The notes beneath the pieces are model-generated. The model saw only the letters and a program-made list of their open reading frames with translations. It was not told where the DNA came from and did not search any database. From Lachnospiraceae bacterium UBA7199 (lineage in GTDB: Bacteria > Bacillota > Clostridia > Lachnospirales > Lachnospiraceae): a stretch of 6,435 bases of DNA. Below, piece by piece: positions 1 to 5,166 of this stretch. Position numbers and translations under genes: made by a program. Position 1 is the first letter of the stretch, and each line of letters begins with the position of its first letter. The stretch lies in NCBI GenBank assembly GCA_002490775.1, contig DKUR01000008.1, positions 1 through 6,435 of the forward strand, given 5' to 3'.

Positions 1-974
1 CTTGACAAAGGGTATAGTTTATTATTCTCCGGCACAAAACGATACCAAAATCGAAACATATTATCATCAATAGTGTAAATTGATTTTCGAGATACCTTTT
101 CACCATAAGGTGTTTCTTTTTGAATCAACCCTAACGCCATTAGGTTTTTCAAATAAGTGGCACAAACACTGGTATCTTCACCAACTTTTGTAGAGATTTC
201 CGCCATACGGGAAGCACCGGTTGCAATGGACGTAATGATTGCATTATAAAGTGCAGGTTCCCGTACCTCCTGCTTCAATAAATTTTCAGGTTCTTCAAAA
301 AGCGAAGATATTGGATTCAGAAATGTATTTTTAATGTTGTCCTCAACGCTCAGTCTATCATCTATTTGCAATAAATACTGAGGTGTTCCTCCCACCATAC
401 CATAGACCATAGCTTTGTCTCCGCTGGAAAAATTTTTGAGATACCGGCAGGTATCCGCAAAATCAAAAGGCAATATTTTCATCTGCGATGTACGCCTGCC
501 ATAAAGTGGCGCTTTATATGCCAGTACATGATCCTCCATATAAGCCATCGAAGATCCACAAAGAATCAGCATTAATTTAGAACAGTCTTTATATTTATCA
601 ATTAGAAGCTGTAAAGTAGAAGCAAGGCTTTTAGAAGCGCGGGCCACATATGGGTACTCATCGTTCACTAAAATGAGACGATTTTTTTCCGCCAGCTTAA
701 AAACATATTCTAAGGCAGCCTGGAATGAAATAAACATCGTCTCAGCCCGAATACCCGTTCCAAATTCCATAATATTATTACTAAAATTCTCCAGATTTTG
801 TTTGGCGTTACTCTCTACGCCCATAAAGTAGATTGCCTTTTTATCACTGATAAATTGGTTGATAAGCGCAGTTTTTCCTACACGGCGGCGACCGTAGATG
901 ACAGCAAACTCAAATTTATCAGATGTATATAATCTATTGAGGGACGCCAGTTCACGCTCTCTGCCGACAAACAT
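1..974 (-). CDS. AAA-type ATPase with DUF234-like C-terminal part, partial at left edge
   Basis: Open for 324 codons from the ATG at 974 to the window edge, so the C-terminus is missing. The start is set by GGAGG, 7 bases upstream. Residues 28-35 (GRRRVGKT) are a Walker A loop of the archaeal-type ATPase (PF01637-like) family. Residues 100-109 (LILVNDEYPY) are Walker B with its DE pair, and the hydrophobic stretch ending CGSSMAYME is the sensor-like strand. Then come a VGGTPQYL motif, a winged-helix-like segment, and near the edge the RFWYRFV motif that opens the DUF234 domain in this family. Such proteins are usually 450-480 residues, so roughly 130-150 are lost. The cellular role of the family is poorly known; it is thought to be a soluble NTPase and is often found as a lone accessory gene. 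The Asn just before the Walker B Asp-Glu is slightly unusual (more often Ile or Leu). The reading frame is clean. Family assignment is firm, function open. Confidence 0.9.
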   Translation of the reverse strand, partial: MFVGRERELASLNRLYTSDKFEFAVIYGRRRVGKTALINQFISDKKAIYFMGVESNAKQNLENFSNNIMEFGTGIRAETMFISFQAALEYVFKLAEKNRLILVNDEYPYVARASKSLASTLQLLIDKYKDCSKLMLILCGSSMAYMEDHVLAYKAPLYGRRTSQMKILPFDFADTCRYLKNFSSGDKAMVYGMVGGTPQYLLQIDDRLSVEDNIKNTFLNPISSLFEEPENLLKQEVREPALYNAIITSIATGASRMAEISTKVGEDTSVCATYLKNLMALGLIQKETPYGEKVSRKSIYTIDDNMFRFWYRFVPENNKLYPLS

Positions 975-1001
975 AATTATACCTCCATTTAGTATAACAA
1001 C

Positions 1002-1030
1002 ACCATATCACGTTATTGCAATTTAGTCAA
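1002..1030 (-). promoter_or_regulatory. Candidate sigma-A promoter of the ATPase gene
   Basis: Read on the minus strand, TTGACT (1030-1025) is followed after 17 bases by TATGGT (1007-1002), about 28 bases before the start codon. The -35 matches consensus at 5 of 6, the -10 at only 4 of 6. TATACT at 996-991 is an alternative -10, but its best -35 (TTGCAA) lies 19 bases away. A short leader with a strong ribosome binding site would result. Confidence 0.4.
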
Positions 1031-1034
1031 ATAC

Positions 1035-1061
1035 GATTTACTTATTTTAGATTTACTTATT
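1035..1061. repeat. 12-bp direct repeat upstream of the ATPase promoter
   Basis: GATTTACTTATT occurs exactly at 1035-1046 and again at 1050-1061, a 15-bp period. It lies immediately upstream of the proposed -35 box of the minus-strand ATPase gene, where an activator or repressor could bind. The sequence is AT-rich, so chance is possible. Confidence 0.4.
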
Positions 1062-1107
1062 AAACAAAGAAAGCCCTTGATCAATATCCCTTTTATTTTT
1101 ATTGTAG

Positions 1108-1135
1108 AAAAAACGAGACTCTTTCAGAAGTCTCG
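1108..1135 (-). terminator. Rho-independent terminator after the esterase remnant
   Basis: On the minus strand a perfect 7-bp stem CGAGACT/AGTCTCG (1135-1129 with 1120-1114) with an 8-base loop is followed directly by six T (1113-1108). It sits about 50 bases past the stop of the esterase remnant, so it is the remnant's original terminator, and it insulates the ATPase gene from upstream transcription. Confidence 0.8.
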
Positions 1136-1187
1136 CTTTGTTCATCAGTTTATACTTTAAAGTTAAATGTCTTATAATTTTACCATT

Positions 1188-1526
1188 TTATTTTGTCATA
1201 TTTTCTTCCCAAAATCTGACTGCATTATCAAACCATCCATCTGCAACAGTTCCTTCGCCCAGTCCAAATCCATGCGGCAGTCCGTCAAAGACCTCTATCT
1301 CGGCATTTGTTCCCTGCGCCTGTATCCGCCTGATTCTCTCTTCCATTGTTCCATAATAAGCGATTCCATCATTTGTCCCAACACACGCATAGGTTGGAGG
1401 TTCAACGCCTGTCACCTCGGATAATCCCGTATATTGCATGATAACCGCACCCGGTTTCGGATAATCCGCCTCACCAAAAGCAGCAGTTCCATAGCCTCCA
1501 AGCCATGCCGCCATATTGTATATCAA
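1188..1526 (-). pseudogene. 5'-truncated alpha/beta-hydrolase (acetyl-esterase-like), C-terminal third
   Basis: The recognisable protein starts at MAAWLGGYGTAAFG (from 1514) and runs to the natural-looking end at 1188. It matches the C-terminal part of small secreted-esterase/BD-FAE-type hydrolases. The catalytic acid region is present (GTNDGIA) and so is the catalytic His (LPHGFGLG). In intact relatives the nucleophile elbow (GFSAGG-like) lies just upstream of MAAWLG; here the codons upstream read YVLIYN, and a stop follows further up, so the nucleophile Ser and the whole N-terminal half are gone. The only starts are a TTG at 1526 and the ATG at 1514, neither with a convincing ribosome binding site. 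About 110 residues remain of a usual 280-300. It cannot be an active esterase. The 3' end still has its own terminator. The broken end abuts a broken GNAT gene on the other strand. Confidence 0.85.
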
Positions 1527-1538
1527 AACATACCGTAA

Positions 1539-1607
1539 ATTAAGCAGGAAGCATTTTATGAAACTTTAGGATTGAAAAAAATACCCCATGAATTTTGCGG
1601 AAGTGGT
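1539..1607 (+). pseudogene. C-terminal remnant of a GNAT N-acetyltransferase
   Basis: Read in frame from 1539 to the TAA at 1605-1607, the plus strand gives 22 codons. They contain KQEAFYETLGLKKIP, then HEFCGSGMRKVILS. The pattern (K/E)xFYExLGFxxxP...GxGMRKxI is the usual end of one GNAT subfamily: strand beta-6, the Tyr-bearing helix alpha-4 and the final strand. There is an in-frame stop at 1536-1538, no start codon, and no acetyl-CoA loop. Only the last seventh of the gene remains. It points away from the esterase remnant, and both are cut at their 5' sides at about 1515-1541. Identification rests on recognition of a short segment, so some doubt remains. Confidence 0.6.
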
Positions 1608-1662
1608 ATGAGAAAGGTAATTTTATCATAACACTCCAATGTGGATGCGCCGAGTTTAGGCT

Positions 1663-1684
1663 AAAAAATGTCCTTACAGACATT
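1663..1684 (-). terminator. Weak candidate terminator of the 1702-2214 GNAT gene
   Basis: On the minus strand AATGTC/GACATT (1684-1679 with 1672-1667) forms a 6-bp stem with a 6-base loop. It leads into a run of T (1668-1663) that partly overlaps the stem. It lies 18 bases past the TAA of the acetyltransferase. Only two G-C pairs, so weak. Confidence 0.4.
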
Positions 1685-1701
1685 GCCTATCCTGTTGGTA
1701 G

Positions 1702-2214
1702 TTACATTTCCGTTTTCAACAAAGAGTACATCTTCATGTCGATAACTTTACCATTTTTGACAGCGTTACTTCTCAATGTACCCTCATATTGGAATCCTGC
1801 TTTTTCAAGTACTCGGCAAGACGCCTCATTATATGCAAATGGCTCTGCATAAATGCGGATAATATCACTCATTTCAAAGACATATTCACAAGTTTGTATT
1901 ACTGCTTCAGTCATAATACCTTTTCCCCAGTATTCCTCTGCAATATAATATCCCAGTTCTCCAGTCTGTCTATGGATATTTCCTTGACGAAAAACACCAA
2001 TACTCCCCACTACCTTGTCGTCCACTGTAATAGCAAACGCAAACGTTTCATTTTCATCAGAAGAAAGCATCGCTGAAATATAGTCCACTCCATCTTGTTC
2101 TGTATAAGGATACGGCAATCCGTCCCGAAGATTATCTTGTATCTTTCTGTTGGAGAGAGCCGCTGCCAAATCTTTTGCATCTGATAATTTCCATTTTCTT
2201 ATTTTACAAATCAT
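1702..2214 (-). CDS. GNAT N-acetyltransferase, RimJ/RimL-like
   Basis: A full-length 170-residue GNAT protein, expected to move an acetyl group from acetyl-CoA to an amine on a protein N-terminus or small molecule in the cytosol; the substrate cannot be told from sequence. Visible landmarks: N-terminal strand MICKIRKWKLSDA, central strand DDKVVGSIGVF (65-75), GELGYYIAEEYWGKG (85-99) in which the turn W-G-K-G-I is the pyrophosphate-binding motif A, and near the end NEASCRVLEKAGFQYEG (129-145), the hallmark of the RimJ/RimL (Acetyltransf_3) branch. The start has GGAG 8 bases upstream. Its ATG overlaps the TGA of a short stop-free frame upstream (ATGA). No convincing promoter lies in the 91 bases between it and the exonuclease gene, and no terminator either, so the two are probably cotranscribed. 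Confidence 0.92.
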   Translation of the reverse strand: MICKIRKWKLSDAKDLAAALSNRKIQDNLRDGLPYPYTEQDGVDYISAMLSSDENETFAFAITVDDKVVGSIGVFRQGNIHRQTGELGYYIAEEYWGKGIMTEAVIQTCEYVFEMSDIIRIYAEPFAYNEASCRVLEKAGFQYEGTLRSNAVKNGKVIDMKMYSLLKTEM

Positions 2215-2305
2215 TTTCCGTTCTCCATTTCCTTAGCAAACAAATCTTTATTCCCCATACGCTCTATAATGAGGTTTGTATTCTCATCTCTGGATTCAAC
2301 AAAGA

Positions 2306-3148
2306 TTATTTTACTCCTATTCCCTTCAAGACTTCTGTTGTTGTTTTACTTGTATTCATAAATTCCAAATCACATTTATTATATAGCAAGATCTGATTTT
2401 GTTCCAGCTTTATCAATTCATAATTTTTTCTAATTCTGTCTGTATTTTCTACTATTGATTTTTTTATAAACGGCTTATCTATGTTTTCGGCATTTTTAAT
2501 GATGTTCTCCAGTGTTCCAAATGCCCTTAAAAGCGAAGCTGCTGTTTTAACGCCTATTTTTTCCACTCCTTTTATATTGTCCGCAGTATCGCCCACTAGC
2601 GATTTAAAATACGCATACTGATCAGGATAAATACCATATTTGTCAATAATATACTGAGATGAACATATCATTGTTTTTTCACCCCGATACCTTAATATTG
2701 AAACACGTTCACTAATTAGCTGAAAGAAATCGCTGTCAAAAGAACTTATAACAATATCAGTATCATCACAAAAGGATAAAGCATAACTTGTTATCATATC
2801 ATCGGCTTCACAATTGGTTGTTTCTATGTATTTTATACCCAAATAATCCAAAGCCTTATAAACATCCGGTAATTGTGAAAACGGATTTTCTTCTTCATTG
2901 ACCATACTATAATCAATTCTATTTGCTTTATACTCAGCATCTATTTCACAACGACTATTTTTATGTTCCCCGTCAAACACAACAAGAATATGTGTAGGCT
3001 CAACTTTTCGTATTATCTTTAGCAATGCTCCTACAAATCCAAGTGTTCCTTGTATTGCTTTTCCCTCATTATTAACAATTCTGGCCGGCATACCAAAAAA
3101 CATCTGAAAAAGCAAATTGCTGCCATCAATTATCAATAACTTATCCAT
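2306..3148 (-). CDS. Stand-alone 5'-3' exonuclease (PolA N-terminal/FEN family)
   Basis: This 280-residue protein corresponds to the 5' nuclease domain of DNA polymerase I with no polymerase part, like ExoIX/Xni-type flap nucleases. It should remove 5' flaps or RNA primers using two metal ions. Acidic metal ligands are all there: D8 (IIDGSN), D59 (VVFDG), EADD 114-117, the two Asp of SFDSD (136-140) and the two Asp of GDTADN (186-191). EYKANR (72-77) is the conserved basic patch. GVEKIGVKTA (194-203) is the helix-hairpin-helix that grips the DNA backbone. A GTG at 3160 would add four residues, but AAGGAAAGGTG fits as the ribosome binding site for the ATG at 3148 (9-base spacing), so I chose that. 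The gene diverges from the GNAT gene at 3247. Cellular genomes normally also have full polA, so this is an extra copy, plausibly carried by a mobile element. Confidence 0.9.
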   Translation of the reverse strand: MDKLLIIDGSNLLFQMFFGMPARIVNNEGKAIQGTLGFVGALLKIIRKVEPTHILVVFDGEHKNSRCEIDAEYKANRIDYSMVNEEENPFSQLPDVYKALDYLGIKYIETTNCEADDMITSYALSFCDDTDIVISSFDSDFFQLISERVSILRYRGEKTMICSSQYIIDKYGIYPDQYAYFKSLVGDTADNIKGVEKIGVKTAASLLRAFGTLENIIKNAENIDKPFIKKSIVENTDRIRKNYELIKLEQNQILLYNKCDLEFMNTSKTTTEVLKGIGVK

Positions 3149-3178
3149 ATATTTTTTCACCTTTCCTTTATTATTTAA

Positions 3179-3207
3179 TTGAACATTTTACTAATAAAAT
3201 ATAAAAT
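3179..3207 (+). promoter_or_regulatory. Candidate promoter for the 3247-3720 GNAT gene
   Basis: TTGAAC (3179-3184) and TAAAAT (3202-3207) are separated by 17 bases and lie 40 bases before the start codon. The -10 matches 5 of 6, the -35 matches 4 of 6. The 98-base divergent gap is very AT-rich, which raises the chance of a false match. I saw no equally good promoter facing the exonuclease. Confidence 0.45.
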
Positions 3208-3246
3208 ATTCGTAAGAAAATTTATCAGAACACGTAGGAGAAGCTA

Positions 3247-3720
3247 ATGGACTATACAATACGGAAAATACAAAAACAGGAGTATCCGTTACTGGATAAT
3301 TTCTTATATGAAGCAATTTTTGTTCCAGAGGGTATCGAACCTCCACCCAAAACCATTATTACATCTCCCGAATTACAGGTTTATGTTGAGCGTTTCGGGG
3401 AATTAAAGGATGATTGGGGGTTAGTGGCAGAAGTTGACAATAAGATTGTCGGGGCTGTTTGGGTACGCATTATGAACGATTACGGACATATAGATGATGA
3501 AACGCCCTCCTTGGCAATCTCCCTTTATAAAGAATACCGGGGCTTTGGTATTGGAACAGCCATGATGAAAGAAATTCTTGCTCTGCTGAAAGCACATGGG
3601 TACAGCCGAGTTTCTCTTTCCGTCCAAAAAACCAACTATGCGGCAAAGCTGTATCTAACGGTTGGTTTTGAGATTGTAAGGGAGAATGAGGAAGAATACA
3701 TTATGATTTACACATTTTAA
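3247..3720 (+). CDS. GNAT N-acetyltransferase (Acetyltransf_1 type)
   Basis: A complete 157-residue single-domain GNAT protein, presumably transferring acetyl from acetyl-CoA to an unknown small molecule or protein amine. The acetyl-CoA loop is YRGFGIGTAMM (97-107), matching R-G-x-G-x-G. The strand before it (ETPSLAISLYKEY) carries the usual beta-bulge. The helix NYAAKLYLTVGFEIV (130-144) holds the conserved Asn, Tyr and Gly-Phe of the C-terminal half, with Tyr136 in the position of the common general acid. An acidic EPPP-containing stretch near residues 28-36 is typical of this subgroup. Start set by GGAG 6 bases upstream. It is only distantly like the other GNAT proteins here, so these are separate arrivals and not tandem copies. 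Confidence 0.93.
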   Translation: MDYTIRKIQKQEYPLLDNFLYEAIFVPEGIEPPPKTIITSPELQVYVERFGELKDDWGLVAEVDNKIVGAVWVRIMNDYGHIDDETPSLAISLYKEYRGFGIGTAMMKEILALLKAHGYSRVSLSVQKTNYAAKLYLTVGFEIVRENEEEYIMIYTF

Positions 3721-3736
3721 TTACCAAACGGATAAA

Positions 3737-3765
3737 GAAAATGGAAATATGGAATTTCCGTTTTC
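3737..3765. terminator. Bidirectional hairpin between convergent genes
   Basis: GAAAATGGAAAT (3737-3748) pairs with ATTTCCGTTTTC (3754-3765): 12 pairs with one T-G wobble and a 5-base loop. The A and T runs at the base give a U-rich arm in either direction, as in many shared terminators. It lies 17 bases after the GNAT stop and 84 bases after the methyltransferase stop. Confidence 0.6.
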
Positions 3766-3848
3766 CTCACTTTCCAATCAGAAATATCCGTCATCAGGGC
3801 AGTATTACCTGCCTCATTTCCATTGCTGCTGTCAAATCCTCCACTATG

Positions 3849-4520
3849 CTACCATATAAATGGAATGACTTTATATTTCACTTTCTTTTTATACTCTGCA
3901 TACCCTTCCAGCCCCTTCTCAAGCACTGCTTCTTCATTGCTAATTCTCTTTGCAATAATTATAGGATATGTAAGAAAAATTACAAATGAGATAATAGAGC
4001 CAAGAACCAGCGGCATAGAAAGAAATAAAATAATCGTTACGCTGTACATAGGGTGTCGAACAACCCCATAAAGTCCGGTATCAATTACCTTTTGCCCATC
4101 CTGTACTTCTACGGTTCGTGATAAGTAAGTATTTTCCCTCAATACCTCTGCATAAAGCAGATAGGAAAGCAAAAATATAATTGCACTAACCCACAAAACC
4201 CAATCAGGCAGTACTATCCATTGAAAACGAAAATTTAAACCCGCCATAACAAATCCCATAACGAACATCAGACCACTAAGTTTTATCACAAGATTTTGCT
4301 CCGACTGCTGCTCCTTGTCTTTTAATCGTTTTTTCAACAGTTTCGGATTTTTAATCATCATTGCAATTCCACCAAAAAGCATTGGGATAAACAATATCCC
4401 CATAAATAGCCATGCGTTCCAATAATCAAATGTCCCCGCAGGTAAAAATATTAGCATTCCTATAACAACTACACCAAGAACAAATTTCAATATCGCTTGA
4501 TAAAACAACTCTTTTGTCAT
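3849..4520 (-). CDS. Isoprenylcysteine carboxyl methyltransferase-like membrane protein
   Basis: A 223-residue integral membrane protein of the ICMT/PEMT-like superfamily. Hydrophobic segments lie at about 12-30, 37-55, 79-97, 104-124 and 158-190. The C-terminal S-adenosylmethionine pocket signature is complete: GLYGVVRHPMY (149-159, with the RHPxY core), then NEEAVL (195-200), GYAEYKKKVKY (205-215) and the terminal IPFIW. Eukaryotic homologues methylate prenylated cysteine; bacteria do not have that substrate, so here the acceptor is likely a small molecule, lipid or quinone-like compound, unknown. The start at 4520 has AGGAAGAG 5 bases upstream. The open frame runs 30 codons further, but that stretch is hydrophilic, Cys-containing and lacks a ribosome binding site. 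It converges on the 3247-3720 gene. No partner gene suggests a pathway. Confidence 0.88.
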   Translation of the reverse strand: MTKELFYQAILKFVLGVVVIGMLIFLPAGTFDYWNAWLFMGILFIPMLFGGIAMMIKNPKLLKKRLKDKEQQSEQNLVIKLSGLMFVMGFVMAGLNFRFQWIVLPDWVLWVSAIIFLLSYLLYAEVLRENTYLSRTVEVQDGQKVIDTGLYGVVRHPMYSVTIILFLSMPLVLGSIISFVIFLTYPIIIAKRISNEEAVLEKGLEGYAEYKKKVKYKVIPFIW

Positions 4521-4642
4521 ATAAACTCTCTTCCTATAGTTTCTAAATTGACGAATTAAAACAGCACTTCGGTAAGTTTGCCTACCTCCAATGCAACCGC
4601 AAAACATCAATAATACTTTTTCGATTATTTGACCTATATTCC

Positions 4643-4805
4643 TTATCCTCCGTTCCCGGCAATCTGCATTTTTTCCAATTTGCTTTCTTTCGCATTATTT
4701 TTCTGATTATACCACTTTTTAACTGCATTTACTATTATCAAATACAGGGCATAACAACCGCAACGCACCCCAGTTAATCAGCTTCTGCACTTCCATATCA
4801 GTCAT
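4643..4805 (-). pseudogene. Small single-pass membrane protein, apparently broken by one extra base
   Basis: From the ATG at 4805 the minus strand reads MTDMEVQKLINW (12 codons), then continues in that frame only to a stop at 4719. Skipping one G of the GGGG run (4772-4769) opens the next frame, which runs 41 codons to a TAA at 4643: VRCGCYALYLIIVNAV, then KKWYNQKNNAKESKLEK and MQIAGNGG. The joined product (about 53 residues) has a short N-terminal amphipathic helix, one membrane segment and a Lys-rich tail, a common plan for small phage or element-encoded membrane proteins. The opening MTDxExQKLIN also resembles the start of SHOCT-type small proteins of Firmicutes. I recognise no named family. 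A GTG at 4768 could start the second frame alone but has no ribosome binding site. The remaining bases of the 4521-4847 gap hold nothing else I can support. Confidence 0.5.
4706..4714 (-). promoter_or_regulatory. Possible extended -10 promoter toward the methyltransferase
   Basis: On the minus strand TGGTATAAT (4714-4706) is a perfect extended -10 element (TGnTATAAT). No good -35 is seen 17 bases upstream. It would give a leader of about 180 bases before the methyltransferase. The same bases encode KWYN of the proposed small membrane protein, so the match may be accidental. Confidence 0.3.
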
Positions 4806-4847
4806 ATCCTATCAATCTCCCTGCTCAATTATAAGTTGGGCATATAC

Positions 4848-5033
4848 ATGAAAGCAAGGAAGTTGCCAGAGAATTTTTTAAATGATACGGAACGCTTCTC
4901 GCCAGAGGAAGAACATCAACGGGTGATTGCAGCACTCTCAAAGGACTTAGACGCTGTTAAACAAAGTATTCTTGATGACAGTAAAATAGTTAAAAAAGTG
5001 ATTAGCGGTATATTTGTCAAATCCCCAAAATGA
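4848..5033 (+). CDS. Small charged helical protein, unknown
   Basis: A 61-residue frame from the ATG at 4848. I do not recognise a family. It begins MKARKLPENFLNDTERF, then SPEEEHQRVIAALSKDL and DAVKQSILDDSKIVKKVIS: two likely amphipathic helices, no membrane segment, rich in Glu, Asp and Lys. Codon use looks like a real gene. No good ribosome binding site precedes the ATG; an in-frame TTG at 4836 has none either. It may therefore be the 3' end of a once longer gene or be weakly translated. It lies divergently next to the broken small membrane protein, and 26 bases before the MerR promoter, with no terminator between, so transcripts could read on into the regulator. Confidence 0.55.
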   Translation: MKARKLPENFLNDTERFSPEEEHQRVIAALSKDLDAVKQSILDDSKIVKKVISGIFVKSPK

Positions 5034-5059
5034 TTGAGAAAAATTTTGAGAAAAAAGTA

Positions 5060-5090
5060 TTGACTCCCACGTAACGTAATACTGTATTCT
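5060..5090 (+). promoter_or_regulatory. MerR-type promoter with 19-bp spacer and operator
   Basis: TTGACT (5060-5065) and TATTCT (5085-5090) are 19 bases apart, the over-long spacing that MerR-family regulators correct by untwisting DNA. The spacer contains ACGTAACGT (5069-5077), nearly self-complementary (8 of 9), and the flanks AGTATT (5056-5061) and AATACT (5078-5083) are exact inverted repeats. Transcription would start near 5097, leaving a 70-base leader to the MerR gene. This points to autoregulation by the downstream protein. Confidence 0.75.
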
Positions 5091-5166
5091 TTTCTCATAG
5101 GAGCAGAATAGATATAAGCCGGCAATCTTTGTCTTGCTTCTTCACAAATTTAAGGAGCTGATATGA

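Noticed and set aside
1138..1424. Two plus-strand frames across the esterase remnant
   Set aside because: Antisense shadows; the minus strand shows clear esterase motifs.
1595..1852. Plus-strand 85-codon frame
   Set aside because: It runs antisense to the GNAT gene at 1702-2214 and overlaps the GNAT remnant in a different frame; no protein-like motif.
3149..3160. GTG at 3160 as exonuclease start
   Set aside because: The AAGGAAAGGTG stretch overlaps it and is spaced properly for the ATG at 3148; family members start at MDKLLIIDGSN.
3741..4071. Two 82-codon plus-strand frames
   Set aside because: Mostly antisense to the methyltransferase 3' end; no motif and no ribosome binding site.
4521..4610. 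30-residue N-terminal extension of the methyltransferase
   Set aside because: No ribosome binding site near the upstream start, composition unlike the family N-terminus, and a good site sits before the ATG at 4520.
4582..4695. 37-codon minus-strand frame starting MRKKANWKKCRLPG
   Set aside because: No ribosome binding site; it overlaps the better supported small membrane protein in another frame and has no recognisable content.
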